Assembly (NCBI RefSeq): GCF_024753205.1
Contig: NZ_JANUGZ010000003.1
Coordinates: forward strand, 372,001 to 436,000
Length of the DNA: 64,000 nt
Reading direction: 5' to 3'
From: Massilia aurea
GTDB lineage: Bacteria; Pseudomonadota; Gammaproteobacteria; Burkholderiales; Burkholderiaceae_D
Part shown: piece after piece, positions 8,197-18,814 of the stretch
How positions within the stretch are numbered: position 1 is the first letter of the stretch
How the letters are laid out: the number at the start of each line of letters is the position of its first letter
The notes under the pieces: generated by a model
Told to the model about the DNA's origin: nothing
Databases searched by the model: none
What the model saw: only the letters and a program-made list of their open reading frames with translations
Program-made: the position numbers and the translations under genes

Positions 8197-10909
8197 CGTT
8201 TGTCTCCATCGACAGCAAGTCCAGTTCAGGGGGGCTGCCGGCCGGCAGCGAGAACACGAAGCCGGCGCCGCCCAGGGTTGATGTGCAGGCGCGGATCATG
8301 CCGCCATGTGCACCGATGATCGCGCGGCAGATTGCCAGGCCCAGGCCCACGCCGGGCAGCGCCGATTCACGCTCGCCGCGCGTGAATTTTTCGAAGATTG
8401 CTTCTTCACTGCCGGCGCGCAGGCCAGGTCCGTCGTCACTCACCGTGACGTCGATCCAGGCACCGCGCGTCATCGCGGCGATCTCGATGCGCGAGCCGGG
8501 CGGCGTGTATTTTGCGGCATTTTCAACGAGGTTGCACAGCACGCGTTCGATCAGCACGGCGTCGAAACGCACCAGCGGCATGTCGGGCGGCAAGCGCACC
8601 GTGACTGTATGCTGGCGCAGCGCCGCGCCGCAGGCGCGCAGTGCGCTGCCGATGACTTCTTCGAGCGCCTGCCATTCCAGGTTGAAGCGCACTTCCCCGC
8701 TTTCGATGCGCGCCATGTCCAGCAAGTTCGCCACCAGGGTCCCCATGCGCACCGCTTCATCATGCAGCGCCTGCGCCAGCGCCAGCGAATTGGCAGGCAG
8801 CGCCGGCTGGCCGCGCAATAGCGATTCGGACAAGCCGACCAGCGCCGTGAGCGGCGTGCGCAGATCGTGCGACAGCGCCGCCAGCAGAGAATTGCGCAGC
8901 CGCTCCGATTCCATGTTCACCAATGCCGCCTGCGCGACCTCGACGTAGTGCACGCGCTCGAGCGCGATCGCGGCCAGCGCCGCCAACGCATCGAGCTGGC
9001 GGCGCTGCTCGGGAATCAGTACCCAGCGCCCGCCTTCCGGCTCGATCGCCAGCACGCCGCGGGTGCGCATCGGCGCCACCAGCGGCAGGTAGAACAACGG
9101 GCAGGCCGGCAGCGTGTCCGTGCCCAGGCCCGCCGGCTGCGCGTGGTCGTACGCCCACTGGGCGATGCCCAGGTCGACGTTGCCGGGCGCCTGTCCAGTC
9201 GCGCCGCCATCGTCCGCCGCTGGCATGCCGAGCCGCTCATCGGCATCGGGCACCAGCAGCGTGGCGCGCGCGCCGAACGCATTCTGGATCACGGCGCGGC
9301 TGGACTCGAACACCTGCGACGCGGCCAGCGCGCCCGACAACTCGCGCGCAAATTCGTACAGCGCGCGCACGCGCCGCTCACGCTGCGCAGCCACCCGTGC
9401 CTGGAAGCGCAGGCCGGCCGTCAGGTGCCCGGTGATCAGGCCCACGGCCAGCATCACGGAAAACGTGATGAGGTACTGCACGTCGCTGACCGCGAAATCG
9501 AAACGCGGCGGCACGAAGAAGAAATCGAAACTGGCCACGCCGACGCAGGTGGCGGTGACCGATGGCGCCCGCCCGAAGCGCATGGCCACGAGCAGCACCA
9601 CCAGCAGGAACAGCATGACGATATTGGCCAGATCGAGCCACGGCCGCAGCGGCGTGGCCACCAGTGCCATGAGAAGGCACGCACCGGCAGCCAACGCGTG
9701 CGGCAGCAAAGGCTGGCGCGGCGGCTCAGGTGCAGCTGCAGCCGCCATCGCGCCGCTCGCAGCAGGCGGCACCGCCGGCTGCCCGATCTCGATCAGGTCC
9801 ACGCCCGGCGCGAGCCGTGCGAGGCGGCGCGCCGTGCGCCGGCGCCACGGCCAGCGCGAACCATCCCGGCCCAGCGCGATGCGCGACAGGTTATGGTCGC
9901 GCGCGTAATCGAGCGTGCTGGCCGCGATGTCCTCGCCCGACAGCACGGCCGTGGTGGCGCCCAGGCTGTGCGCGAGCTTGAGTGTGTCCATGATGCGGGC
10001 CCGCGCGACCTCGGGCAGCTTGCCCAGGCGCGCCGTCTCGACATACACCGCATGCCAGCCCGTACCCAGTTGCGACGCCATGCGCGCACTGCTGCGTACG
10101 ACGTGTTCGGCGTGCGTTCCCGGCCCGAGGCACACCAGCAGGCCGGCGCCGGTCTTCCAGATCGCGTCGATCGATTGCGCTTCGCGCCAGGCGCGCACGT
10201 CGCCTTCGACACGGTCGGCCGTGCGCCGCAGCGCCAGTTCGCGCAGCGCGATCAGGTTGCCCTTTTTGAAGAAATTACCGGCAGCGCGCTCGGCCTGCTG
10301 CGGCTGATACACCTTGCCCTCTTTCAGCCGTGCCAGCAGCGCGTCGGCCGTCAGGTCGACCATCACGATTTCATCGGCGCTGTCGAACACGCGATCGGGC
10401 ACCGTCTCGGCCACCCGGATGCCGGCGATGCCGCCCACCACGTCGTTCAGGCTTTCCAGGTGCTGCACGTTGACGGTCGTGAGCACGTCGATGCCCGCTG
10501 CCAGCAGTTCTTCGACGTCCTGCCAGCGTTTGGGATGGCGCGAACCGGGCGCGTTCGAATGCGCCAGTTCGTCGACCAGGATCACGCCGGGCGCACGCGC
10601 CAGCGCGGCGTCGAGGTCGAATTCGTCGAGCGTCTTGCCGCGATAATCGATGCGCCGCCGCGGCAGCAGTTCGAGCCCGTCGAGCAGGCGCGCCGTCTCG
10701 GTGCGCCCATGGGTTTCGATGATGCCCACCAGCGGCGCGGCGCCCTCGCGCTGCAGCTTGCGCGCCTCTTGCAGCATGGCGTAGGTCTTGCCCACACCGG
10801 CCGAGGCGCCGAAATAGATGCGCAGGCGGCCGCGCGCGGCGCGCCGGTCCTGCTCGCGCAGTTGCGCAAGCAGTGCGTCGGGGTCGGGTCGCTGGTCGTC
10901 GTGGGGCAT
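8189..10909 (-). CDS. kdpD: KdpD, potassium-sensing histidine kinase
   Basis: Inner-membrane sensor kinase of 906 residues, close to E. coli KdpD. An N-terminal KdpD domain has the Walker A motif GASAGVGKTYAML and a Walker B-like VILVDELAHSN, and a USP-type domain follows. Four membrane helices lie in the middle, then a GAF-like region and the kinase core. The phospho-accepting His is in ALSHDLRTPLTALVGL; the ATP site shows NLVENAAKYTPPG, DDGPGL and VGLGLAICRAI. It starts 3 bp after the kdpC stop and overlaps kdpE. It reads potassium limitation or turgor and phosphorylates KdpE. Confidence 0.96.
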   Translation of the reverse strand: MPHDDQRPDPDALLAQLREQDRRAARGRLRIYFGASAGVGKTYAMLQEARKLQREGAAPLVGIIETHGRTETARLLDGLELLPRRRIDYRGKTLDEFDLDAALARAPGVILVDELAHSNAPGSRHPKRWQDVEELLAAGIDVLTTVNVQHLESLNDVVGGIAGIRVAETVPDRVFDSADEIVMVDLTADALLARLKEGKVYQPQQAERAAGNFFKKGNLIALRELALRRTADRVEGDVRAWREAQSIDAIWKTGAGLLVCLGPGTHAEHVVRSSARMASQLGTGWHAVYVETARLGKLPEVARARIMDTLKLAHSLGATTAVLSGEDIAASTLDYARDHNLSRIALGRDGSRWPWRRRTARRLARLAPGVDLIEIGQPAVPPAASGAMAAAAAPEPPRQPLLPHALAAGACLLMALVATPLRPWLDLANIVMLFLLVVLLVAMRFGRAPSVTATCVGVASFDFFFVPPRFDFAVSDVQYLITFSVMLAVGLITGHLTAGLRFQARVAAQRERRVRALYEFARELSGALAASQVFESSRAVIQNAFGARATLLVPDADERLGMPAADDGGATGQAPGNVDLGIAQWAYDHAQPAGLGTDTLPACPLFYLPLVAPMRTRGVLAIEPEGGRWVLIPEQRRQLDALAALAAIALERVHYVEVAQAALVNMESERLRNSLLAALSHDLRTPLTALVGLSESLLRGQPALPANSLALAQALHDEAVRMGTLVANLLDMARIESGEVRFNLEWQALEEVIGSALRACGAALRQHTVTVRLPPDMPLVRFDAVLIERVLCNLVENAAKYTPPGSRIEIAAMTRGAWIDVTVSDDGPGLRAGSEEAIFEKFTRGERESALPGVGLGLAICRAIIGAHGGMIRACTSTLGGAGFVFSLPAGSPPELDLLSMETNDA

Positions 10910-10912
10910 GGT

Positions 10913-11530
10913 CTAACGAGTATGCCCGCTTTCGCGGCTGCTGGCCACGGTGACCACGCCGGCCGCCTGGTCCAGCGCCAGGTTCAGCGCCAGCACGTTC
11001 ACGCGCGGCGCACCTGGCAAGCCAGGCAGGGGCAGCTCGGTGTGCCGTTCGATCAGCGCGCCGACCCGTTCGACCGGCATCGCGCGCGCACGTGCCACCC
11101 GCGCCGCCTGGTACTGCGCGCCCGCCACGCTGATCTCGGGATCGAGACCGCTGGCCGATGCCGTCACCAGGTCGACTGGCACCGGCGCCGTGTTGGACGG
11201 GTCGAGTGCGCGCAGTGCAGCGACGCGTCCCTTGACCGCTTCTTGCAGGGCAGGATTGAGCGGGCCCTGGTTCGAGCCGCCCGAGCCGCCGCCGTTATTG
11301 GCCATTGGGCCGGTGGCCGATGGCCTCCCCCAGAAGTAGCCCGGCGCGGTGAACGACTGGCCAATCAGCGCCGAGCCGACGGTCTTGCCATCCCGTTCAA
11401 TCAGGCTGCCGTTCGCCTGCACGGGAAACGCCGCCTGGGCGATCCCGGTCACGGCCAGTGGATACAACACGCCGCAGATCAGCGTAAGCACTGCGAACAG
11501 CACGAGTGCGGGGCGAAGAATCGATTGCAT
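10913..11530 (-). CDS. kdpC: KdpC, potassium-transporting ATPase subunit C
   Basis: Subunit of 205 residues that stabilises the KdpFABC pump, anchored by one N-terminal membrane helix ([24 protein letters not shown]). Family signatures are seen in [22 protein letters not shown] and, near the C-terminus, [29 protein letters not shown] (only parts shown). The Gly/Asn-rich [14 protein letters not shown] loop is typical. It is slightly longer than the E. coli protein (190 residues). It follows kdpB by 8 bp and precedes kdpD by 3 bp. A clean ATG at 11530 sets the start. Confidence 0.95.
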   Translation of the reverse strand: MQSILRPALVLFAVLTLICGVLYPLAVTGIAQAAFPVQANGSLIERDGKTVGSALIGQSFTAPGYFWGRPSATGPMANNGGGSGGSNQGPLNPALQEAVKGRVAALRALDPSNTAPVPVDLVTASASGLDPEISVAGAQYQAARVARARAMPVERVGALIERHTELPLPGLPGAPRVNVLALNLALDQAAGVVTVASSRESGHTR

Positions 11531-11538
11531 GAAAACTC

Positions 11539-13650
11539 CTAGGTCAGATTAAGCGCAGTGAGCGCCATGTCGATCAGCTTGATGCCGGCGAATGGCAGCA
11601 GCAGGCCGCCAAGGCCGTAGATCAGCATGTTCCGGCGCAGCAGGGCCGCCGCACCGATGGCGCGATAACGCACGCCGCGCAGCGCCAGCGGGATCAGGAC
11701 CACGATGATCAGGGCATTGAAGATCACCGCCGACATGATGGCCGACGCTGGGCTGGTCAACCCCATCACGTCCAGCGCCTTCAGCTCGGGATAGGTGGCG
11801 ACGAACATCGCCGGCACGATCGCAAAATACTTGGCGATATCGTTCGAGATCGAGAACGTCGTCAGCGCGCCGCGAGTCATCAGCATCTGCTTGCCGATTT
11901 CGACGATCTCGAGCAGCTTGGTCGGATTCGAATCCAGGTCGACCATATTGCCGGCCTCCTTGGCCGCCTGCGTGCCCGAGTTCATCGCCACCGCGACGTC
12001 GGCCTGGGCCAGCGCCGGTGCGTCGTTGGTGCCGTCGCCCGTCATCGCCACCAGCTTGCCTTCGCTCTGATATTTGCGGATAAGCGCAAGCTTTTCTTCC
12101 GGCGTGGCTTCGGCGATGAAGTCATCGACCCCGGCTTCGGCCGCAATCGCTGCCGCCGTGAGCTTGTTGTCGCCGGTGACCATCACGGTCTTGACGCCCA
12201 TGCGGCGCAGTTCGGCGAAGCGCTCGCGGATGCCGCCCTTGACGACGTCCTTGAGTTCGACCACGCCCATCACGCGGCTGCCATCGGCCACCACCAGCGG
12301 CGTGCTGCCACGGCGCGACGCTTCGTCGACGCTGCGTTCCACGTCACCAGGCCAGACCGCGCCCAGCGCTTCCATATGACGGCGCAGCGCCGATGCAGCG
12401 CCCTTGCGCAACTGCCGCTCACCCAGGTCCACACCACTCATGCGCGTCTGCGCCGTGAACGGTACAAACACCGCGCCGAGCGACTCCATCGCCCGTTCGC
12501 GCAGATTGAAGCGGTTCTTGGCCAGCACCACGATGCTGCGGCCTTCCGGCGTCTCGTCGGCCAGCGAGGCCAGTTGCGCCACGTCGGCCAGTTCTTCTTC
12601 GGTCACGCCGGGTGCCGGCAGGAAGGCGGACGCCTGGCGGTTGCCGAACGTGATGGTGCCGGTCTTGTCCATCAGGAGCACGTCGACGTCGCCAGCGGCT
12701 TCCACCGCGCGGCCCGACGTGGCAATCACATTGGCCTGCAACATGCGGCTCATGCCGGCCACGCCAATGGCCGACAGCAGGCCGCCGATCGTCGTCGGGA
12801 TCAGGCACACCAGCAGTGCCACCAGCGCGGTGAGCGTCACCGGCGCGCCGCTACCGGACGCCTGCACCGCGAACAGCGAGAACGGCAGCAGCGTCACCGT
12901 CACGACCAGAAACACGATCGTCAGCGCAACGAGCAGGATGGTCAGCGCGATCTCGTTCGGGGTCTTCTTGCGCGAGGCGCCTTCGACCATGCCGATCATC
13001 CGGTCCAGGAACGTCTCGCCGGGATTGGCGCTCACCTGCACCACCAGCCAGTCCGACAGCACGCGGGTGCCGCCGGTGACCGAGCCGAAGTCGCCGCCCG
13101 ACTCGCGGATCACGGGCGCCGATTCGCCAGTGATGGCGCTTTCGTCGACCGAGGCCACGCCGTCGACCACTTCACCGTCCACGGGAATCACGTCCCCTGC
13201 TTCAGCCAGGAAGAACATGCCCTTGCGCAGATCGCCCGACGGGCAGGCCTGCCACGGCTCGCCATGCTTGGGCGCCTCGAGCTTCTTGGCCGTCACGGTC
13301 TGGCGCAGGTTGCGCAGCGACGCCGCTTGCGCCTTGCTGCGGCCTTCGGCCAGCGCTTCGGCGAAGTTCGCAAACAGCACCGTGAACCACAGCCAGACGG
13401 CGGTGGCCAGGATGAAGCCGGCGCTTGTTTCGCCGTGCCCGGCCAGCGCCTGGAACCAAAGCAGCGTGGTGATGATGCTGCCGACATAGACGACGAACAT
13501 CACGGGGCTGCGCAGCTGCGTGCGTGGATGCAGCTTCTTGCATGCGTCGAGCATCGCGGGCCAGACCAGCGCCCCATCGAACAGGTTCAGCGACTTGCGC
13601 GGCGCCTGGACCGGGGTTGCTTCAGTTGGGTTGATCACTGATTGATCCAT
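11539..13650 (-). CDS. kdpB: KdpB, catalytic P-type ATPase subunit
   Basis: Catalytic P-type ATPase of 703 residues that hydrolyses ATP to drive potassium uptake through KdpA. The phosphorylated Asp is in [13 protein letters not shown]; the dephosphorylation motif reads [10 protein letters not shown] and the hinge motif [15 protein letters not shown]. The N-terminal helices and the AATVWLWF-type segment fit the family. Two starts are possible. An ATG at 13656 overlaps the kdpA stop as ATGA but leaves only one base after the GGAG site, so I prefer the ATG at 13650 ([10 protein letters not shown]), seven bases from GGAG. The frame remains open far upstream, but that region is kdpA in another frame. 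Confidence 0.96.
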   Translation of the reverse strand: MDQSVINPTEATPVQAPRKSLNLFDGALVWPAMLDACKKLHPRTQLRSPVMFVVYVGSIITTLLWFQALAGHGETSAGFILATAVWLWFTVLFANFAEALAEGRSKAQAASLRNLRQTVTAKKLEAPKHGEPWQACPSGDLRKGMFFLAEAGDVIPVDGEVVDGVASVDESAITGESAPVIRESGGDFGSVTGGTRVLSDWLVVQVSANPGETFLDRMIGMVEGASRKKTPNEIALTILLVALTIVFLVVTVTLLPFSLFAVQASGSGAPVTLTALVALLVCLIPTTIGGLLSAIGVAGMSRMLQANVIATSGRAVEAAGDVDVLLMDKTGTITFGNRQASAFLPAPGVTEEELADVAQLASLADETPEGRSIVVLAKNRFNLRERAMESLGAVFVPFTAQTRMSGVDLGERQLRKGAASALRRHMEALGAVWPGDVERSVDEASRRGSTPLVVADGSRVMGVVELKDVVKGGIRERFAELRRMGVKTVMVTGDNKLTAAAIAAEAGVDDFIAEATPEEKLALIRKYQSEGKLVAMTGDGTNDAPALAQADVAVAMNSGTQAAKEAGNMVDLDSNPTKLLEIVEIGKQMLMTRGALTTFSISNDIAKYFAIVPAMFVATYPELKALDVMGLTSPASAIMSAVIFNALIIVVLIPLALRGVRYRAIGAAALLRRNMLIYGLGGLLLPFAGIKLIDMALTALNLT

Positions 13651-13652
13651 TG

Positions 13653-15452
13653 TCATTCTCCGAACAATTGCAGGTGTTCGACCACGGGACCCAGCGCCAG
13701 CGCCGGGACGTAGTTGAGAACACCGACCAGCACAACGATCGCGGCCAGCATGGCGACGAACATCAGGCCATGGGTGGGCAAGGTACCGGGCGTGGTGGGC
13801 AGACGCTGGCGCCCGGCCAGGGAGCCGGCAATGGCCAGCACCGGCACGATCACGGCGAAGCGGCCGAACCACATCGCCACGGCCAGCAGGGTGTTGTAGA
13901 ACGGCGTATTGGCCGACAAGCCCGCGAACGCGCTGCCGTTGTTGTTGGCGGCGGACGTCAGTGCGTACAGGATTTCGGAGAAGCCGTGCGCGCCAGGATT
14001 GGCCACGCCGGCCGCGCCAAGACCAGTAGTAACGGCCAGCGCAGTGCCCAGCAAGACCAGGCACGGCGTCACCAGAATGACGACGGCAACCATCTTCATC
14101 TCGAATGCGCCGATCTTCTTGCCCAGGTATTCCGGCGTGCGGCCGATCATCAGGCCGGCGATGAACACCGTCAGGATCGCGAACACCAGCATGCCGTACA
14201 GGCCGGAGCCCACGCCGCCGAAGATCACTTCACCGAACTGCATCATCACCATCGGCACCATGCCGCCCAGTGGCGTGAACGAATCGTGCATGGCGTTGAC
14301 TGCACCGCACGATGCGGCCGTGGTCACGACCGCGAACAGGCTCGATGCGGCGATGCCGAAGCGGGTCTCCTTGCCTTCCATATTGCCGCCCGACTGCAGG
14401 CTGCTTGCCGCCTGGTCGATGGCCAATGGCGCCAGCAGCGGATTGGCTTGCTGCTCGGCGGCGAAGGCCCCGATGGCCGCGATCACGAAGATCAGCGTCA
14501 TCGTGCCCAGCACGGCCCAGCCCTGGCGAGGGTCGCCCACCATGCGGCCGAACGCGAAGCACAGCGCGGCCGGGATCAGGAAGATGGCGATCATTTGCGC
14601 AAAGTTCGACAGCGCGCTCGGGTTTTCAAACGGGTGCGCCGAGTTGGCGTTGAAGTAGCCACCGCCGTTCGTGCCCAGCATCTTGATGGCTTCCTGCGAC
14701 GCGACGGGGCCCATCGGAATGACTTGCGTCTCGGCGCGCGTCTCGATCGCTGCCTGGCCATCGCTGGCCGGCTGCGTGTACGCGACCGGCTCGATTACCT
14801 GTGCCTGGACATGCGGCGACAGGCTCTGCACCACGCCCTGCCCCACCAGAAACACGGCCAGGATCACGGACAGCGGCAGCAGCACATACAGCGTCGAGCG
14901 CGTGACGTCGACCCAGAAATTGCCGATCGCGCCGGCCGAACGGGCAGCGAAGCCGCGGATCAGCGCGAACGCGACGGCGATGCCAGTGGCAGCCGAAAAG
15001 AAGTTCTGGCCGGCCAGGCCGACCATCTGGGTCAGGATGCTCATCGTCTGCTCGCCGCTGTAGCCTTGCCAGTTGGTGTTGGCGACGAAGCTGACGGCGG
15101 TGTTGAAGCTCGAATCGGGGCTCACATTCGCCATCCCTTCAGGATTGAGCGGGAGCCAGCCCTGCAGGCGCTGCAGGCCGTAGACAAACACAACGCCCAC
15201 CGCATTGAAGGCGATCAGCGCCAGCGCATAGGCCTTCCAGGTCTGGGCGGTGCCGGCGGCAGGCCCCGCAGCGCGCAGCAGCGCGCGCTCGATGCCGCCG
15301 ACCCAACCCAGGCCAGCAACGGCGCCCGGTGTGACGTCGGCGGCGCCGATGCGCGCCAGCAGTGCACCCAGCGGCCAGGCCAGCGCCAGCAGCACGACCA
15401 GAAACAGCGCCAGCAGCGGCAGGAACTGCGTCATCAGTTCATTGGTGGGCAT
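13653..15452 (-). CDS. kdpA: KdpA, potassium-binding channel-like subunit
   Basis: Potassium-translocating subunit of 599 residues with about ten membrane helices, longer than the 557-residue E. coli protein. Selectivity-filter-like segments with conserved glycines are visible: [53 protein letters not shown] and [19 protein letters not shown]. The ATG at 15452 shares bases with the kdpF stop (TGATG) and has GGAGG seven bases upstream; a GTG one codon earlier is less likely. Coupled translation of kdpF, kdpA and kdpB fits fixed-ratio assembly of the KdpFABC complex. Confidence 0.96.
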   Translation of the reverse strand: MPTNELMTQFLPLLALFLVVLLALAWPLGALLARIGAADVTPGAVAGLGWVGGIERALLRAAGPAAGTAQTWKAYALALIAFNAVGVVFVYGLQRLQGWLPLNPEGMANVSPDSSFNTAVSFVANTNWQGYSGEQTMSILTQMVGLAGQNFFSAATGIAVAFALIRGFAARSAGAIGNFWVDVTRSTLYVLLPLSVILAVFLVGQGVVQSLSPHVQAQVIEPVAYTQPASDGQAAIETRAETQVIPMGPVASQEAIKMLGTNGGGYFNANSAHPFENPSALSNFAQMIAIFLIPAALCFAFGRMVGDPRQGWAVLGTMTLIFVIAAIGAFAAEQQANPLLAPLAIDQAASSLQSGGNMEGKETRFGIAASSLFAVVTTAASCGAVNAMHDSFTPLGGMVPMVMMQFGEVIFGGVGSGLYGMLVFAILTVFIAGLMIGRTPEYLGKKIGAFEMKMVAVVILVTPCLVLLGTALAVTTGLGAAGVANPGAHGFSEILYALTSAANNNGSAFAGLSANTPFYNTLLAVAMWFGRFAVIVPVLAIAGSLAGRQRLPTTPGTLPTHGLMFVAMLAAIVVLVGVLNYVPALALGPVVEHLQLFGE

Positions 15453-15541
15453 CACATGTCCTCCGGTTTGAACAGGGCGATCAGGAGATAGACCAGGAGC
15501 GCGCAGGCGGCCATGCCGCCGATCGCGTAGGAGAGATTCAT
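15452..15541 (-). CDS. kdpF: KdpF, 29-residue stabilising subunit
   Basis: A 29-residue peptide, [20 protein letters not shown] followed by IALFKPEDM, which is a single membrane helix with the polar KPE(D/R) tail typical of KdpF. In E. coli KdpF acts as a lipid-like stabiliser of the KdpABC pump. GGAGG lies upstream of the ATG at 15541. Its stop overlaps the kdpA start (TGATG), and its own ATG overlaps the stop of the preceding 30-residue frame (ATGA). It is short enough to be missed by automated calling. Confidence 0.92.
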   Translation of the reverse strand: MNLSYAIGGMAACALLVYLLIALFKPEDM

Positions 15542-15630
15542 TGCTTGCCTCCGAGGAGTCCGCAACCGCTCACCAGGAGGCAAGTCAGGCGGACGAAGAC
15601 CAGGAGCGCGCCGATATAGATGAGATCCAT
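15538..15630 (-). CDS. 30-residue single-helix peptide upstream of kdpF
   Basis: A 30-residue frame beginning [20 protein letters not shown] and ending [10 protein letters not shown]. It is one hydrophobic helix followed by a Gly/Cys-containing polar tail. Its TGA overlaps the kdpF ATG (ATGA), the same coupling seen between the other kdp genes, which argues for real translation. The upstream GAAAG site is weak. It lies 42 bp after the porin stop with no hairpin between, so it is probably on the kdp transcript. It is not KdpF, which follows intact. A second small subunit or regulatory leader is possible; function is unknown. Confidence 0.6.
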   Translation of the reverse strand: MDLIYIGALLVFVRLTCLLVSGCGLLGGKQ

Positions 15631-15672
15631 GGACGTTCGCTTTCAGCGTGGTGGTTATTCTGGGGGTTGGGT

Positions 15673-16473
15673 TCAGAAGGTGCGGCTGAGGGTCAGCTGC
15701 AGCGCGTCGCGGCCCGTGAACTTGCCGTTTCTTGGCGAGGCGTACGCACTCTTGCTGGCATTGGTGCCGACATACGCGACGGCGACCGTGGCCAGCGCGA
15801 AGCTGCGCGAGGCGCCGATCTTCCAGTCGGTGTAATCGGCTGCCGGGTTATTGTCCACGCGCTGGCGGCCAGCGTGCAGTTGCACCGTGACGCCATTGCC
15901 GGCGTCGAGATTGGCGCCGATGTCGAGGTAGCCACTGCCCTCGCTGTCGACGAAGCCGAACAGGTTCGTGGTGGCGTGCGAATACTTGATGTAGGCCGGG
16001 CCGTAGCCCAGTTGCGCATACACCTCGGTGGTGTTGGCATTGACGAAGCCGGCGACCTGACCAAGGCCATTGTCCGGATACAGGTAGCGCAGCACGCCGA
16101 CGTCGTACGTCAGACCCGAGGACAGGCCGACCGCGATCTCGCCGCGCTTGCCCGCGTACAGATCGATCTCGACGTCGCCGTCGCCCCCGGCGTCCTTCGC
16201 GAACTTGACGGTCGAGCCCCAGGCGCCGACATACCAGCCAGTCGCGTGAACGTAATCAAGACCGCCCTGCAGCGCCGGTTGCAGACGCGTCTGCGAAATG
16301 CCGCGGTAGCGGTAGTCCGACGTGATCGCGGCGTTGAAGGTGACGGGGGATGTGGCTGCGGAAGGTTCGGCCGGCGCGACGGTGTCGGTGGTCTGGGCCT
16401 GGGTCGCGCCGCTGATGGCCAGCATGGCGGCTGTTGCCAGGGCGGCGCGCCGTGCTTGAATCGATGCGTTCAT
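15673..16473 (-). CDS. TorF-family putative outer-membrane porin, first gene of the kdp operon
   Basis: Exported beta-barrel protein of 266 residues. A signal peptide (MNASIQARRAALATAAMLAI, ending TQAQ) is followed by alternating strands characteristic of the TorF/gcw_chp family: FNAAITSDYRYRGISQT near the start, GLDYVHATGWYVGAWGSTV, VEIDLYAGKRGEIAVGLSSGLTYDVG, and a terminal Phe (LQLTLSRTF) as expected for an outer-membrane barrel. The ATG at 16473 is chosen because it yields the signal peptide; the frame is open further upstream. It lies only 42 bp ahead of the small kdp peptide on the same strand, with no visible terminator, so it probably serves entry of ions to the Kdp pump. That role is inferred. 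Confidence 0.82.
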   Translation of the reverse strand: MNASIQARRAALATAAMLAISGATQAQTTDTVAPAEPSAATSPVTFNAAITSDYRYRGISQTRLQPALQGGLDYVHATGWYVGAWGSTVKFAKDAGGDGDVEIDLYAGKRGEIAVGLSSGLTYDVGVLRYLYPDNGLGQVAGFVNANTTEVYAQLGYGPAYIKYSHATTNLFGFVDSEGSGYLDIGANLDAGNGVTVQLHAGRQRVDNNPAADYTDWKIGASRSFALATVAVAYVGTNASKSAYASPRNGKFTGRDALQLTLSRTF

Positions 16474-16551
16474 GGTGTCTGCTCGTGGTTGTGTTGGAAC
16501 CCATGCGGCGCACGATGGCGCTGCATGGAACACGAGCAGGTTAGCGATTCA

Positions 16552-16605
16552 GGCGTAAAAACCGGGTATAAAGCGCGGGCCCCGGTGTATACGTGATGTA
16601 AACGT
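16552..16605 (-). promoter_or_regulatory. Candidate KdpE-binding region upstream of the porin-kdp operon
   Basis: On the minus strand, 80-130 bases before the porin ATG, the sequence reads TTTATACCCGGTTTTTACGCC, close to the TTTATAC-(T-rich)-TTTACACC pattern of the E. coli KdpE site. A second box, GTTTACATCACGTATACACC, lies just upstream. The match was judged by eye. If correct it places the porin under potassium control as the first gene of the operon. Confidence 0.35.
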
Positions 16606-16610
16606 CGCCC

Positions 16611-17618
16611 TTAACGCAGCGGCTGCGCGCGCAGCCAGTCCATGTACTTCGCCACGCCGGTGGCCGCGTCGGTGAACGGCTCGTTGTAGCCGGCCGCGCG
16701 CAGTGCCGAGATGTCGGCCTGCGTGAAGCTCTGGTATTTGCCCTTCAATTTGTCCGGGAACGGCAGGTACTCGAGCAGGCCCTGGTCGACGATCTCCTGC
16801 AGCGTCAAGGCCGGCTTGCCTTCGTTGGCAAGCGCGTTGGCGGTGGCCACCGCCAGGTCGTTGAACGGCTGCGCGCGGCCGGTGCCCAGGTTGAAGATGC
16901 CGCGCTGTTCGGGATGGTCCAGGAAGAACAGGTTGACCTTGACGACGTCGTCGATATAGACGAAGTCGCGCATCTGCGCGCCGGCTTCGTAACCGTCGTT
17001 GGCGCCGAACAGCCGCACCTTGCCGTCCTTCAGGAACTGGTGGTACTGGTGGAACGGCACCGACGCCATCGTGCCCTTGTGTCCTTCCAGCGGCCCGTAG
17101 ACGTTGAAGTAGCGCAGGCCGACGACCTGGCTGCCCGCATCCTTGCCCTTGGTGGCCCAGTAGCGGCGCAGGTACTGGTCGAACAGGAATTTCGAGTAGC
17201 CGTAGACGTTCAGTGGCCGCTCGAGCGGCCGCTCTTCGCGAAACACGGTGCCGGCGCCATACACGGCGGCCGACGACGCGTAGATGAACGGGATGTCCTG
17301 GCGCTGGCAGAATTCGAACAACGCGACCGTGTAGTCGTAGTTATTCTTCATCATGTAGCGGCCGTCGGTCTCCATCGTGTTCGAGCACGCGCCCTGGTGC
17401 AGCACGGCGGTGAACTTGTTGTCGAACTCCCCGGCCTTCAGGCGCACCAGGAAGTCTTCCTTGTCAGCGTAGTCCGCGATTTCGGCGTCGACGATGTTAT
17501 GGAATTTCTCGGGCCGCGACATATTGTCGACGGCGAACACGCTGAACGGCTGGCGCGCTGACAGCGCGTGAACGAGGTTCGCGCCAATAAAACCTGCGGC
17601 GCCGGTAACCAGAATCAT
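16611..17618 (-). CDS. hldD: ADP-L-glycero-D-manno-heptose-6-epimerase
   Basis: Cytoplasmic NADP-dependent extended-SDR epimerase of 335 residues that makes ADP-L-glycero-D-manno-heptose for the LPS inner core. The nucleotide-binding motif [16 protein letters not shown] is at the very N-terminus and sets the ATG at 17618, which has AGAGGA upstream; the open frame extends further but without support. Catalytic-region features are [11 protein letters not shown] and [14 protein letters not shown] (YxxxK). The HldD-typical [19 protein letters not shown] stretch and [15 protein letters not shown] support the specific name. It is 37 bp downstream of waaF on the same strand, so heptose synthesis and transfer are cotranscribed. 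Confidence 0.95.
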   Translation of the reverse strand: MILVTGAAGFIGANLVHALSARQPFSVFAVDNMSRPEKFHNIVDAEIADYADKEDFLVRLKAGEFDNKFTAVLHQGACSNTMETDGRYMMKNNYDYTVALFEFCQRQDIPFIYASSAAVYGAGTVFREERPLERPLNVYGYSKFLFDQYLRRYWATKGKDAGSQVVGLRYFNVYGPLEGHKGTMASVPFHQYHQFLKDGKVRLFGANDGYEAGAQMRDFVYIDDVVKVNLFFLDHPEQRGIFNLGTGRAQPFNDLAVATANALANEGKPALTLQEIVDQGLLEYLPFPDKLKGKYQSFTQADISALRAAGYNEPFTDAATGVAKYMDWLRAQPLR

Positions 17619-17655
17619 GATGGGGTCCTCTGTTAAATCGTTTGGCTTGCGCGCA

Positions 17656-18678
17656 TCACGCGGCGGCAAGCATGGATTGCAAGGGCTGCCAGACAGCCTG
17701 CGGCAGGATCTGCTTCATGCAGTGTTGGTGGCCCAGCGGGCATTCGCGCTGCTGGCATGGCGAGCATTCGATGTGCAGCCACAGGATCTGCGCCAGTTGC
17801 GACAGCGGTGGTGTGTGGCGCGGATCGGTTGGGCCATAGATGGCCACCACGGGCCGTCCCAGCGCCGCGCCGATGTGCATCAGGCCCGAGTCGTTCGTGA
17901 CCACGGCGGCGGCGCGCGAGATCAGTGCGATGGCTTCGGCCAGCGAGGTCGAGCCGGCCAGGTTGTGCGCCTGCGGCGCAAGCGCCGTGATCTCGTCGCA
18001 GACCGCGCGGTCTTTCGGTGAGCCGAGCAGCAGGATCTGCACATCCGGGCGATGGGCCAGGATCGTCTGCGCCAGCTCGGCAAAGTATGTGGACGGCCAG
18101 CGCTTGGCCGGGCCGAATTCGGCGCCCGGCGCAAACACGACGTGCGCACCGCCCGGCAGTTGCAGGCGCGCGAGCGCGGCCTGCGCTTCCTCGGGCGCCA
18201 CGGTCATCACCGGTTCGGGCAGACGCTCGGGCCGCGCCAGGTCACGCACCGGCGCGTCGGCCAGCGCCTGATAGAACTGGGCCATCGGCCGCGGCGCGGT
18301 CTTGTCGTCGTGGTGCATGACATTGACCAGGCCATAGCGCATCTCGCCCTTGTAGCCCACGCGGCGCGGGATGCCGGCCAGCCATGGGATCAGCGCGAAC
18401 TTGAGCGTGTTGGGCAGGACGTACGAGTCGGCGTAGCCACGCGCTTTGAGTATCTTCGCGAACGCCTTGCGCTCTTTCCACTGCAGCGCGCCATGCTTGA
18501 ATGGCGACTCGAGCACCGTGTCGACTTCGCGCATCGCGCGCCACACCGGGGCCACCCAGGTGGGCGCCACGACATCGATCGGCCGATCGGGGTGACGCTC
18601 CTTCAACCGGCGCAGCAAGGGCTGGGCCATGACGGCGTCGCCGATCCAGTTCGGGGAAATGACAAGGGTGCGCGGCAT
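17656..18678 (-). CDS. waaF: Lipopolysaccharide heptosyltransferase II
   Basis: Glycosyltransferase family 9 enzyme of 340 residues that adds the second heptose to the LPS inner core on the cytoplasmic face of the inner membrane. Family landmarks are [20 protein letters not shown] at the N-terminus, [21 protein letters not shown] in the middle, and the donor-binding [27 protein letters not shown] (partial). A Cys-rich end, [17 protein letters not shown], is usual in WaaF. The ATG at 18678 is chosen because the conserved protein starts there. It is followed directly by hldD. Confidence 0.94.
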   Translation of the reverse strand: MPRTLVISPNWIGDAVMAQPLLRRLKERHPDRPIDVVAPTWVAPVWRAMREVDTVLESPFKHGALQWKERKAFAKILKARGYADSYVLPNTLKFALIPWLAGIPRRVGYKGEMRYGLVNVMHHDDKTAPRPMAQFYQALADAPVRDLARPERLPEPVMTVAPEEAQAALARLQLPGGAHVVFAPGAEFGPAKRWPSTYFAELAQTILAHRPDVQILLLGSPKDRAVCDEITALAPQAHNLAGSTSLAEAIALISRAAAVVTNDSGLMHIGAALGRPVVAIYGPTDPRHTPPLSQLAQILWLHIECSPCQQRECPLGHQHCMKQILPQAVWQPLQSMLAAA

Positions 18679-18814
18679 CGTGTTGGTCGTCGGTAGCGGG
18701 GATGGTAGGCCGCGATTATAACAATCGCGCACAGTATTGCCCGTGACCCGGTCGTGGGCCGCCCGGCGAGATGGACAAATTGACCACCCGTGCGCCGCGG
18801 CGCGCTGCCCCGAC

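Noticed and set aside
8867-11542. An 891-codon open frame on the plus strand opposite kdpD and kdpC
   Set aside because: Low-complexity Arg/Gln/His sequence; KdpD/KdpC on the other strand are certain.
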